NCBI RefSeq assembly: GCF_900177765.1
Contig: NZ_FXWI01000003.1
Coordinates: 858,720-922,719 of the forward strand
DNA length: 64,000 bases
Direction: 5' to 3'
Source of the DNA: Agreia sp. VKM Ac-1783
Lineage (GTDB): Bacteria; Actinomycetota; Actinomycetes; Actinomycetales; Microbacteriaceae
The notes under the pieces are model-generated. The model was given only the letters and a program-made list of their open reading frames with translations, had not been told where the DNA came from and did not search any database. The position numbers and the translations under genes are program-made. Shown piece after piece: positions 7,842 through 15,922 of the stretch (positions are counted from its first letter, which is position 1; each line of letters opens with the position of its first letter).

Positions 7842-8468
7842 TCACATCTTAACGACAGCCTTTATTGTCTTCGGATCTCGCCCCATAGCTCGCCCGATTG
7901 CATTCAACGACAGCCGCTGCTCGTACAGTTCTTGGGCTCGAGCAATCTCGCTTTTGCTCAACGGCTGGACACCCAGCGCTATCCCTCGATGCTTCAAGTG
8001 CTTCGCGACTGTGCTGCGATGCACTCCATGCCGATTCTGTAGCTCATATACAGAACCGCCGGCCTTGTATTCGTTGACGAGCTGGTCGATAAAAGCGGGG
8101 GAGAGCTGCTTCACTTGGTTCCGTGTCGGCTGCTCATCACGCACCGACTTCGCCAAAATCCGCGTATATTCAGGACTCCGGGCAAAGTTGAACAGGGGTC
8201 GGGCTTGCTTCCTTATGTTCGCGAGCACATCGCTTTGGAGCACCAAAGGTTTGTCTCTCGAATACGGAGTCGAGTCGACGCAGGTCATTTGCCGTTCCTC
8301 GGTTGGCGCAAACAGGCGCCGAGTAAGACCGCAACCCCTCAGCATTCTTTCGAAGATTCGAGAAGCGGGACGCGATCTGATCCTTTTGCCGCAGGTTGAC
8401 TGCCCGGGATCTAATAGCTGCTTGTTCCGTAGCTGGTCAAGCTCAAGAGGGCTTCCTGCAGTATGCAA
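7842..8468 (-). CDS. Helix-turn-helix protein resembling serine-recombinase C-terminal tails
   Basis: The convincing part is the last 90 codons: LSPAFIDQLVNEYKAGGSVYELQNR, then a helix-turn-helix (GVHRSTVAKHLKHRGI), then a second HTH-like repeat ending DPKTIKAVVKM. Tandem HTHs like this close many actinobacterial serine recombinases and are also found as stand-alone island proteins. No Ser-recombinase catalytic domain is present upstream, so it is either a small DNA-binding protein or the remnant of a recombinase. The frame is open back to 8468, but the true start may be one of the later Met codons (around 8345 or 8288). It is antisense to, and sits between, two plus-strand defence genes. It is the only trace of mobility machinery in the visible part of the island. 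Confidence 0.5.
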   Translation of the reverse strand: MHTAGSPLELDQLRNKQLLDPGQSTCGKRIRSRPASRIFERMLRGCGLTRRLFAPTEERQMTCVDSTPYSRDKPLVLQSDVLANIRKQARPLFNFARSPEYTRILAKSVRDEQPTRNQVKQLSPAFIDQLVNEYKAGGSVYELQNRHGVHRSTVAKHLKHRGIALGVQPLSKSEIARAQELYEQRLSLNAIGRAMGRDPKTIKAVVKM

Positions 8469-8485
8469 AAGTTACTCGCCAAGGT

Positions 8486-8521
8486 GTCAGTTTCGGCGTT
8501 GTCTGCCGCAACGACACTGAC
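8486..8521 (+). promoter_or_regulatory. Inverted repeat overlapping the leader of the NACHT gene
   Basis: GTCAGT...ACTGAC enclose an inner CGTTG...CAACG stem, ending directly before the GGAG ribosome site of the NACHT gene. It could be an operator or an RNA hairpin that limits translation of a toxic effector. Stems are short (6 and 5 bp). Confidence 0.3.
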
Positions 8522-8526
8522 GGAGC

Positions 8527-11367
8527 GTGGTGGTGCAGAATGAACGCGTGGACTACAACTTTGCAGCGCTCGGCTCTCGCGGGTTCGAACATCTGGTTCA
8601 GGCGCTTGCGCTTGACTCCTTGGGCTCGGCTATCGGAGTTTTTGGCGACGGGCCTGACGGTGGACGCGAAGCAACCTTCCGAGGTCGGATCAAATTGCCA
8701 GATAACGCCGGTAAGCAGACATGGGACGGCTACGGAGTCGTTCAAGTCAAGCACCCGGTTCGTGAAGGTAGTCCAGGAGTTAACGCGCAGTGGTTGATCC
8801 GAGAAATCCGTAAGGAACTTAACGCGTTCTTGCCTGGCAAAAACGGGACAGTCAAGCGCAGGCATAAGCCGGAATATTACCTGATCGCGACAAGCGCACG
8901 ATTGTCCTCGGTAGAGGATACAGGGGGTATCGATCTCGTAAACGCGGAACTTTCAAAATACGCCGCCAAGCTGAAGCTCAAAGGCGTCTACGTCTGGCAC
9001 TATGACCAAATTGCCCGTTTACTGGATGCCCGCCCGGGAATCCGACAGACATATGCCGGTGCCGTCACCAGCGGGGATCTGATCTCGGCGCTTCTTGAAG
9101 TCTTTGCGAGCTCTGTCGTGGACGTCGGGAAAAAGATCACTATCAATGCGGCTTTAGAACTGAGGAATCGCCAGTGGGTGCGTCTCGGTGATTCCGGGCT
9201 GAATGACGAGATGAAGCTGTCGCTCGACAGCGTTGCAGTTGATGTACCGGCCCTAATCGCAGATCCACGAAATGAACGCGGCGACTGGTCGGAGGTGAAG
9301 GTCATTGCCCATTCTCTCGTTGTCGGAAGTGAATCGAAACGGAAGAGTCAAAGAGGCGCCGATTCGCAGAATATGGTGATCATTGGCGGCCCTGGACAGG
9401 GCAAGAGCACTGTGGCACAGATAATCTGCCAGACCTACAGAACTGCGATTCTGGAGCACTCGAGTGCGCTTAGCAGAGAGCAACTTCGACTTGTGGCCGC
9501 GAATAAAGCCGCCGTCGCCCGCGTGGGTCTTGAACTGCCCGGATATCGCCGTTGGCCGATCTATGTCGAGTTGTCGAAATTCGGGGATGCTCTTGCCGCC
9601 GACCCGTCGCTCTCTCTTATGAACTATCTCACTGCTCTGGTTCGAGCAGATTCTGGCCCATTTCTCCCGAGTCAACTGCTTGTTTGGCGACGAGCATGGC
9701 CTTGGCTGGTCGTTCTTGACGGTCTAGATGAGGTGCCGTCAGCTCAAGTTCGCACGGACATGATTCGCGCTATCGATGAGTTCCTAACGGAAGTTGATTT
9801 CAACGACGACGATGTCATGGTGATAGCAACGACGCGCCCACAGGGATACCAGGGCGAGTTTGGCGAGTTTGACCCGGAGCAACTTGAGCTCCGGCCCCTA
9901 ACTGCAACTGAGGCGCAGCGATATGGCGAACTGGTCGTCCGAGCTCGCCTTTACGATGACCCGGCTCGGCGAACGATTGTCAACGCCAGATTGCGAGACG
10001 CGGCGAGTGATTCCGTAACAGTACGGCTAATGACATCTCCACTCCAAGTGACGATCCTGTCAACGCTCCTAGAGCGGCTCTTGAGGGTCCCGGACACGCG
10101 GCACGCACTTTTCGACGAGTACTACAAGTCAATTTATCTCCGCGAGAGTTCAAAAGCCGGGAGGCTCGGTGACCTCCTCTCGAGCCACCAAGGGGTGATT
10201 GACTACGTACACGAACAGGTTGGGTTGTATCTACATGCCAAATCGGAGGTTTCCGGGCAAGCCGACGCGACGCTAAGCGAAGATCGTCTTACCGAACTCT
10301 TTAAGGAGCGACTTAGAGAGGAAGGCTACGTCGAGGAGGCTCAATTAGAGCGTCTCACGAAGGACTTAGTTACTGCCGCTCGGAACCGAGTGGTTCTTAT
10401 CGTTGGTATCCGAAAAGACATGGTCGGCTTCGAAGTACGAAGCATCCAGGAATATATGGCGGCCAGAGCAATAACCTCCGGTCACGATGACGACGTCGTT
10501 GATCGGCTAGCAGTACTTGGGCCGTCCGCGCACTGGCGGAATGCTTGGCTGTTGGCGGTGGGACGGATGTTCTCCGAGTCGCTTCACCAACGAGCATCGC
10601 TTTTAGAACGTGTCCGACAGCTCGACAATGGCGATTTGGCTAGCATGTCAATTGGCGTGGGACAGCGGCTCTCGCTTGACATGCTTGAGGATGATTTGGC
10701 CCTGCAGATGCCTCTATACCGTCGATCTCTTCTGAGCCACGCTATTCAAGCGCTGGATCGATGGCCAAGCCCGCAGCTGCGTCGTCTTGCGGATGTTCTC
10801 GCGCGGGAACTAGACCGGGACAAGGAATCCGCTGCGATTGTTCGGAATGCGTTATCGAGCGCCTTTGCGTCCGACGGTGCGAAGAAGGCTTCGGCCGTGC
10901 TGATTCTGCGATCTTGGGAGAAGGGGACCGGTACCCCGACTGCTCTGTCGAACAGACTGTTGCTGGCGTCGAAAGATTGGAGGCCGAACGGTCATCCGAA
11001 GCGGCGTCGAGTAACTGTTAGAGAGGTTATAGAACCTCTATTGCCGAAGGAAGACCTGAGTGACCACCAGGCGGCACAGCTCGACGTAATTCTTGAGCAC
11101 ATGGGTAGCCAGCGCGTGCCGTACGACTTGACAGCTTCTGAAATCGCCACCTACTCCAAGAATCTGCAGCTTCCTGCCGCGGCAGAATTGGCCGTGGGTG
11201 TCTCCGACGACGACGTTCGAGGCATGCTTGCCTACGCCGTTTCGTTGGTTGAGCCTCCGGGTGCGACGGCAGCGATTTACCTGGCGCAACTGTTGGCAAC
11301 AAGTCTCGAGAGGCAAAGACGAGGCGCGGAACCGGTAATTGTTGCGGCCGGGCGAGGGCTTTCCTGA
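8527..11367 (+). CDS. bNACHT-type NLR-like defence NTPase with N-terminal PD-(D/E)XK nuclease
   Basis: A 946-aa STAND protein. The N-terminus (about 1-180) looks like an Mrr/REase-type nuclease: Asp44/Glu48 in GPDGGRE and QxK in VVQVKH (Gln73, Lys75). A NACHT NTPase follows: Walker A IIGGPGQGKST (Lys293) and a NACHT-style Walker B LDGLDE (residues 397-402), then a TTRPQGY sensor segment. The C-terminal 400 residues are helical, as expected for a ligand-sensing superstructure. The nuclease-NACHT order is that of bacterial NLR-like antiphage proteins, which kill or degrade DNA after sensing a phage component. GGAG at 8522-8525 favours the third in-frame GTG (8533) as the actual start, two codons into the given range. 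The C-terminus stops at decayed DNA and could be slightly shortened. Confidence 0.82.
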   Translation: MVVQNERVDYNFAALGSRGFEHLVQALALDSLGSAIGVFGDGPDGGREATFRGRIKLPDNAGKQTWDGYGVVQVKHPVREGSPGVNAQWLIREIRKELNAFLPGKNGTVKRRHKPEYYLIATSARLSSVEDTGGIDLVNAELSKYAAKLKLKGVYVWHYDQIARLLDARPGIRQTYAGAVTSGDLISALLEVFASSVVDVGKKITINAALELRNRQWVRLGDSGLNDEMKLSLDSVAVDVPALIADPRNERGDWSEVKVIAHSLVVGSESKRKSQRGADSQNMVIIGGPGQGKSTVAQIICQTYRTAILEHSSALSREQLRLVAANKAAVARVGLELPGYRRWPIYVELSKFGDALAADPSLSLMNYLTALVRADSGPFLPSQLLVWRRAWPWLVVLDGLDEVPSAQVRTDMIRAIDEFLTEVDFNDDDVMVIATTRPQGYQGEFGEFDPEQLELRPLTATEAQRYGELVVRARLYDDPARRTIVNARLRDAASDSVTVRLMTSPLQVTILSTLLERLLRVPDTRHALFDEYYKSIYLRESSKAGRLGDLLSSHQGVIDYVHEQVGLYLHAKSEVSGQADATLSEDRLTELFKERLREEGYVEEAQLERLTKDLVTAARNRVVLIVGIRKDMVGFEVRSIQEYMAARAITSGHDDDVVDRLAVLGPSAHWRNAWLLAVGRMFSESLHQRASLLERVRQLDNGDLASMSIGVGQRLSLDMLEDDLALQMPLYRRSLLSHAIQALDRWPSPQLRRLADVLARELDRDKESAAIVRNALSSAFASDGAKKASAVLILRSWEKGTGTPTALSNRLLLASKDWRPNGHPKRRRVTVREVIEPLLPKEDLSDHQAAQLDVILEHMGSQRVPYDLTASEIATYSKNLQLPAAAELAVGVSDDDVRGMLAYAVSLVEPPGATAAIYLAQLLATSLERQRRGAEPVIVAAGRGLS

Positions 11368-11817
11368 GCAGACTGCATCCGTGTTCGTCCTGCCTCGAAC
11401 GGATAAGGCAACAGCCGGGTGACCCTCAGTGCCTCGACTGAGTGAAACGAATTCGACATGAAGCCGTGGTGCTTGGGCGACCTATCGCGGTGAGCGCCTA
11501 TGCCGACGTTCATCGTCCGGAGGCGTAGTTTCACGGCGGGTTCGTTGGGAACTTGAAAGACCAGCGTGGCGTTCGGGGCTCGTGTCCTGATCGATGCCCC
11601 CTCGACATGGCACGCAATAACGAATAATGCCCTCGATGAGGCACATCGCGTGCGTCCTGTGCGAGACATTAGTGATCTCTACCGCATTTACGGCACGTTC
11701 CGAGCCGTATGCCGTAGTAGCCGTTGGAGTGAAGGCGGTGATCCCGGTCATGCGTCCAACTCTTCGCTCGTATGCTTTCAGCAGAGGTGCGAAGCGTCTC
11801 GACTAGTGGGCCACAGA
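11368..11817. other. Decayed island-border DNA without an intact gene
   Basis: No complete gene is visible. Minus-strand frames between about 11400 and 11750 carry stretches that read like former protein (VIACHVEGASIRTRAP, VFQVPNEPAVKLRLR) split over two frames, suggesting a frameshifted relic that I cannot assign. No RNA gene, insertion-sequence end or attachment repeat was recognised. Confidence 0.4.
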
Positions 11818-12105
11818 TGATCTCCGCGACGGACCGCAGGCATCAGCGCGGTTACAGCAAACGACGTCGACACCATTCCACCATCGTCGAGCGCTGGATC
11901 CTTACTGTGCCCGAGTGCAGTACTGGGTAGTTGACTTCGCCGCCCTCTGCACGAACACAATGACCTTGCTTTCTTTGTTCGCTGATGGAGGTTGGCTGCG
12001 CCAGGTCTTCGGCATCAGGCGCGCGACGAGTTCTTGGATGCGGCCTGCGATAGCGGCATCCGAATGAGGCACCCAGGCGACCGCCTTCGCCGCGGCAATC
12101 GAGTC
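11818..12105 (-). pseudogene. Degraded duplicate of the DUF1801 gene at 14380-14808
   Basis: The plus-strand DNA aligns over nearly 300 bp with 14405-14690. Shared blocks include 'ctctgcacgaaca', 'aatgacctt', 'ctttgttcg/ggcg', 'ccaggtcttcgg' and 'gcgatagcggcatccga'. The intact gene encodes a DUF1801 (YdhG-like) protein. Here frameshifts and small deletions break the frame in several places (for example about 11 bp missing after the shared ggtcttcgg block). It sits exactly between the low-GC island and the high-GC backbone. The following 195 bp up to 12300 hold nothing I recognise. Confidence 0.75.
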
Positions 12106-12300
12106 TTTCGTCGGTCAAGCGCCAATAGGTACTTACGCTTGATTTGCAACCTAGCGCCAGATGCATGGGGGACTGAAATCCCAGACAGTTCGGCTGCCAC
12201 TCGCTCACAGAGTTCTCGAATGGTCTGCGGCTCTCTAACTGAATTCAAGCTTCACCCTTCCAGGGGCACCAGCTCGGCCTCGAGTGCTTGCCGGTTCAGC

Positions 12301-13080
12301 TCAGGCGAGCACCTCGTCGAAGAATGCCTCCATTGCCTTCCAGCTGCGGGCATCGGCTTTCGGCCTGTAGCTCGGGAGCATCGGCTGGGTGAATGCGTGC
12401 GGGGCTCCGCTGTAGCTCACGACCTGCCAGTCCAGGTCTGGCGCCGTCCGCAGCTCGTTCTCGAATGCGACGACGGCCTCGTCGGGCACGACCGGGTCGT
12501 CGGCGCCGGTGAGCACGAGCAGGGGTGCGCGAAGGTCGGCCACATCAGCAGGCTCGTGGGTGATGAGTCCGCCGTGGAAGGAGACCACGCCGGCGATGGG
12601 CGCGCCCGTGCGCGCGAACTCGAGGGTGGCCGAGCCGCCGAAGCAGTAACCGATCACCGCGATGCGGTCGGGGTCGACTCGGGAATCCCAGCGCAGGCGA
12701 TCGAAACCAGCTTGGACCCGGGCGCGAAGCAGCTGCTGGTCGCTGTAAAAGGCGCCGGCCACGGCGGGTGCCTCGTCGCCCTGAGGGCGCACCCCGGCTC
12801 CATAGATGTCGGCAGCGAACGCCACGTAACCGAGGCGGGCAAGCATCTGGGCTCGGGCGTGCACATATTCGCCCTCCCCGAACCAGTCGTGGATGACGAG
12901 CACGCCCGGCCGGCCCTCGCCCTCAGATGCGTCCCAGGCGAGGTAGCCCTCGAGTGGCGACCCGTCGTGGTCGTAGGAGACGCGCTCCGACTGGATCGAG
13001 CTGCCGTCGCGCAAAGGAACGCTGTTGATCAGGGCTTCGTGTTTCGCGCTAAAAGCTGGATTCGTGTCGATTGTCGTCAT
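12301..13080 (-). CDS. Dienelactone hydrolase family protein
   Basis: A 259-aa alpha/beta hydrolase of the dienelactone hydrolase family. The catalytic triad is visible: nucleophile Cys in GYCFGGSA, Asp in TGADDPVV, and His in GAPHAFTQ. The VLVIHDWFG segment is the usual oxyanion/glycine loop. The usual length of DLH proteins is 230-260. It is the first well-preserved high-GC gene after the island. DLH enzymes hydrolyse dienelactones in chlorocatechol catabolism, but most homologues act on unknown esters or lactones and no catabolic cluster is nearby. Cytoplasmic. Confidence 0.88.
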   Translation of the reverse strand: MTTIDTNPAFSAKHEALINSVPLRDGSSIQSERVSYDHDGSPLEGYLAWDASEGEGRPGVLVIHDWFGEGEYVHARAQMLARLGYVAFAADIYGAGVRPQGDEAPAVAGAFYSDQQLLRARVQAGFDRLRWDSRVDPDRIAVIGYCFGGSATLEFARTGAPIAGVVSFHGGLITHEPADVADLRAPLLVLTGADDPVVPDEAVVAFENELRTAPDLDWQVVSYSGAPHAFTQPMLPSYRPKADARSWKAMEAFFDEVLA

Positions 13081-13170
13081 GAAGCCGGATCTTCTCTCTG
13101 AGTAGTCGTGATGGTGAAACTGACTGTCTTCAGTTCAGCATGGTCGCCGGTCGTGAAGCGCACGCGAGAG

Positions 13171-13740
13171 CTACAGCGTGTCGACGAGCGCTGACCGAAG
13201 CGGCTCGCTGAGCCCGGGCGGCACATCGACCTCGACGCCGAGCGCATGGAGCGCCCGGCTGTAATAGTTGCGGGCGGCAGCCGCGAGGGCGATGTCGACG
13301 ATCTCGCGGTCGGTGAAGCCGTGCTCGCGCAAGGTGATGCTGTCTGCATCCGTCATCGCGGCCGAATCGGTGCTGAGCTTCTCGGCGAACTCCATCATCG
13401 CTACCTCCGCGGCCGACAGACCGGCGTCGTGATAGTCGCGGGCGATGCGAACGAGCTGGTCCTCGGAGATGTACTGCAGAGACTTCATCCCATGCGCCAG
13501 GCGGCAGGCCTTGGAGCGCAGCGCCCCCGCGGCCGCGAGGGTGATCAGCTCGTAGCGCCGCTTGTCCATAGGGCGCGCGATCGCTCCGATGAGATTCTCC
13601 CAGGCGCGGTATGCCTCGGGATTCACGGCCATCACCCGCGTATGGGCAGGCACGTAGCCCTGATCGGCGATGTCCTCCGCACAGATCTCTGCGACCTCAC
13701 CGGTCGCCTCGCCCGGCTCGGGCGTCACGATGATGCTCAT
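13171..13740 (-). CDS. Carboxymuconolactone decarboxylase/AhpD-like protein
   Basis: A 189-aa helical protein of the CMD/AhpD family. The active region reads SKACRLAHG, so the second cysteine and the proton-relay His (Cys-X3-His) are present but the first cysteine of the CxxC pair is Ser. That would abolish classical disulfide peroxidase cycling. The ATG at 13740 (MSIIVTPEPGEA) is preferred over the upstream start at 13770. The C-terminal AAAARNYYSRALHALGV matches the family's closing helix. It lies 90 bp upstream of the hydrolase gene on the same strand and may be co-transcribed. Function unknown. Confidence 0.8.
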   Translation of the reverse strand: MSIIVTPEPGEATGEVAEICAEDIADQGYVPAHTRVMAVNPEAYRAWENLIGAIARPMDKRRYELITLAAAGALRSKACRLAHGMKSLQYISEDQLVRIARDYHDAGLSAAEVAMMEFAEKLSTDSAAMTDADSITLREHGFTDREIVDIALAAAARNYYSRALHALGVEVDVPPGLSEPLRSALVDTL

Positions 13741-13803
13741 GCCGCCATCGTGCCACCGACAAGGCATCACTTCTAGTGGTGACTCGACGTCACGTCACCG
13801 TGC

Positions 13804-14325
13804 CTACTTCTGAGGGAGGTGCGGATCGCTGAGGCGGTCGAGGTGGCTGTACGCCACGCCGTTCTCGTTGCCGACGCTCGTTACCGTGGTGGGATCGAGG
13901 TTGATGACATCGCCGATGTAGAGCCCTTTTCCGTCTCGTCTCACCGCATTGATGCTCCACAGGTAGGCGGTGCCAAGATCGAATCGCTTGGCCACAAACT
14001 CGAATACATCACCCTCGCCGACCGTGTAGCTGATCGGTATTCCGTCGCCGTTGACCTGGGTTGTGCCATCTGCATAAGCAATCGGTCCGCCATCGATAGG
14101 CGTTTCGTTGAGCATGGTGACGTCGTTGTCGAAGTAATGGCGGCCCGGTGATGCTGGCGATGCGATGGGCGTGGGCGTCGCCGTTTCGGGGGATGACGTC
14201 GTCGGTTGGCCTTGTGCGGTCGGCGCATCCGACGGGGTGGGTGGCGATGGTGTACATCCGCTGACCGCCGCTCCGAGGAGTATTGCGATACCAATCGCCG
14301 AGGCCGAAGACGCAGTTCTACCCAT
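13804..14325 (-). CDS. Secreted lipoprotein with LysM-like C-terminal domain
   Basis: A 173-aa protein. The signal peptide ends in a lipobox (LLGAAVSGC), followed by a Pro/Thr/Ser-rich spacer of about 45 residues typical of surface lipoproteins. The C-terminal 90 residues (ISYTVGEGDVFEFVAKRF ... YIGDVINL) follow the LysM pattern YTV..GD....IA.R, weakly. The product should be lipid-anchored on the outer face of the membrane and may bind peptidoglycan. The ATG at 14325 places the basic n-region (MGRT) directly before the hydrophobic core; a start at 14361 would lengthen it unnaturally. Confidence 0.72.
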   Translation of the reverse strand: MGRTASSASAIGIAILLGAAVSGCTPSPPTPSDAPTAQGQPTTSSPETATPTPIASPASPGRHYFDNDVTMLNETPIDGGPIAYADGTTQVNGDGIPISYTVGEGDVFEFVAKRFDLGTAYLWSINAVRRDGKGLYIGDVINLDPTTVTSVGNENGVAYSHLDRLSDPHLPQK

Positions 14326-14379
14326 GCGGTCCACTTTGCCACGGTCGGTTATTCCGGCCACGAAACATGGACTCGAGAC

Positions 14380-14808
14380 TCAGCCAGCTGCCCTCACAAT
14401 GAGATCGGCGATCCTCTTCTCCACCGCAGGCGTGATCTCGAGCACGGCGAACGATGTCGGCCACATCTCCCCGTCGTCGAGCGCCGCATCTTCGCTGAAG
14501 CCCAGGGTGCAGTAGCGCGTCTTGAACTTGGCCGCGCTCTGCACGAACAGAATGACCTTGCCCTCTTTGTTGGCGTAAGCGGGTTGGCTGTACCAGGTCT
14601 TCGGTGTGAGTTGCGGCGCGTGTTGGGCGACGAGTTCATGGATGCGGCCCGCGATAGCGGCATCCGATTCGGGCATCTCGGCGATCGCCTTCGCCACGGC
14701 CTTCTCGCCGGCCTCGCGGTTCTTCCCCGCCTTGGCCTCCTCGCGCAGCTCCTTGGCGCGCTCTTTGACGGCGTCGCGTTCCTCTTGCGATAGTCCTGCT
14801 GCGGCCAT
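14380..14808 (-). CDS. DUF1801 (YdhG-like) protein
   Basis: A 142-aa protein with an acidic/basic helical N-terminus (QEERDAVKERAKEL) and a DUF1801 core: PKTWYSQPAYANKEGKVILF, then AKFKTRYCTLGFSE and a closing helix. DUF1801 proteins share a fold with frataxin-like/YdhG proteins; biochemical role uncertain. A degraded copy lies 2.5 kb away at 11818-12105, so the gene was duplicated at some time. It is monocistronic here as far as can be seen. Confidence 0.8.
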   Translation of the reverse strand: MAAAGLSQEERDAVKERAKELREEAKAGKNREAGEKAVAKAIAEMPESDAAIAGRIHELVAQHAPQLTPKTWYSQPAYANKEGKVILFVQSAAKFKTRYCTLGFSEDAALDDGEMWPTSFAVLEITPAVEKRIADLIVRAAG

Positions 14809-14904
14809 GGTGTTCTCCTTCGATCAGTCATGAGCTGTCGCGCCCCCGTATGTGCGGCGTCGATTTCAGAATAGGGATGCCCGCAGGCGCGCGCTTCTCC
14901 GATC

Positions 14905-14922
14905 CTGATCGATCGTGATCAG
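14905..14922. promoter_or_regulatory. Operator-like palindrome CTGATC-N6-GATCAG
   Basis: A perfect 6-bp inverted repeat with a 6-bp spacer in the 238-bp gap between two minus-strand genes, about 100 bp upstream of the DUF1801 gene. No regulator can be named. Confidence 0.25.
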
Positions 14923-15046
14923 ATGTGCTCGGCAGCCGCTACGACGCGAGCGAAGCGATGCCGCGGGCCACGGCGAGTGCCACGACGGGAAACGTCACCG
15001 ACGCTCGGACTCCAATGTCTGCGGGGTGCCCCCGCGCCCGAGTCTG

Positions 15047-15799
15047 TCAGACGCCGTCAGCAGTCGCAGGGAAGTGTCGCCTCTGATCGGGAGAGGGAAG
15101 CGCGACGAGGCGCCTGTCCAGCGGCTGCTGTGCCGCGTCGACCACGGCGTTGTAGCGCAGGCGCGGACTTTCAGCCTGCAGAGACGCGATGCTCGCCGTC
15201 GAGATCTCGAAGGGGAACGCGGTGAGCAGCTTGCCGTCGACGGCGTAGAGGAGCGCTGAATACCCGCTACCCGGATGGCGCACCAGAACCGTCGTGGCCA
15301 CGATGTGATCCGAGCTCTCGTGCATCACGAACTCGACGCCAGGCACCTGGTCAGGAGCATCGAAGATGGGCGACAGCGCAACCGCGAGCCGGTGCAGGGG
15401 AGTGGTCGCGGACGCGGGCTCGAACCACGGCATAAAGATAGACGGCTCGAGGCCGAGGGCACGCGCCACATCGCCGTTCATCCACCGGTCGCGCTTCAAA
15501 CCGTAGGGCGTCGACGCGGTCGACAGTAGATAGCCATAGACATGGATGAGCCCGGCGTTGCCGACGGGCCAGCTCGCGTCGAGGCCGGCCAGTCGGTGCA
15601 GCTCGGCAAAGAGCTCGAGCGAGATAACCGGCGTGCCCGTATTCTCGTCGACGACGGTCGAGAGCCCCCACCGGGAGAACTGGCCGGTCGACGCATCCTG
15701 CCCGATCTGCCGCGCGAGAAGCGAACCATCGAGCACCGATCGCGGCGATTCGCCCGCGTCGATCCGGGCAGAAGCAGCCAGCAGGTCGTCGTTCGTCAC
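15047..15799 (-). CDS. Conserved hypothetical protein
   Basis: A 250-aa protein starting at GTG (MTNDDLLAASARID). It has no signal peptide or membrane segment. The centre is rich in aromatic residues (FMPWFEPASATTPL, GYLLSTAST) and the fold cannot be assigned by eye. Codon use is that of the backbone. It is divergent from the HAD/phn locus and shares its 120-bp upstream region. No function proposed. Confidence 0.7.
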   Translation of the reverse strand: MTNDDLLAASARIDAGESPRSVLDGSLLARQIGQDASTGQFSRWGLSTVVDENTGTPVISLELFAELHRLAGLDASWPVGNAGLIHVYGYLLSTASTPYGLKRDRWMNGDVARALGLEPSIFMPWFEPASATTPLHRLAVALSPIFDAPDQVPGVEFVMHESSDHIVATTVLVRHPGSGYSALLYAVDGKLLTAFPFEISTASIASLQAESPRLRYNAVVDAAQQPLDRRLVALPSPDQRRHFPATADGV

Positions 15800-15848
15800 G
15801 TCGCCATCGTAGGCGGCGGGGGCCGCTCGAAAAATCGTTTACACGCTG

Positions 15849-15878
15849 TTCACCTGGCGTGGTCATTGCGTCTATACG
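15849..15878 (+). promoter_or_regulatory. Candidate promoter of the HAD-phn-GH92 locus
   Basis: TTCACC, 18 bp, then TATACG. The -10 ends 12 bp before an in-frame ATG (15890) and 45 bp before the preferred GTG. The flanking DNA carries a loose direct repeat (ACACGCTGTTCACCT and ATACGCTCTACCT) that could be part of an operator for the downstream RpiR regulator. Confidence 0.35.
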
Positions 15879-15922
15879 CTCTACCTATCATGGACGCTGT
15901 GTCCACCAGTGAAAGGAAAAGC

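Noticed and set aside
12106..12300. tRNA-like or attachment-site sequence near the island border (gggggactgaaatccc)
   Set aside because: It does not fold as a tRNA, lacks the GGTTCRA T-loop, and no second copy was seen in the window.
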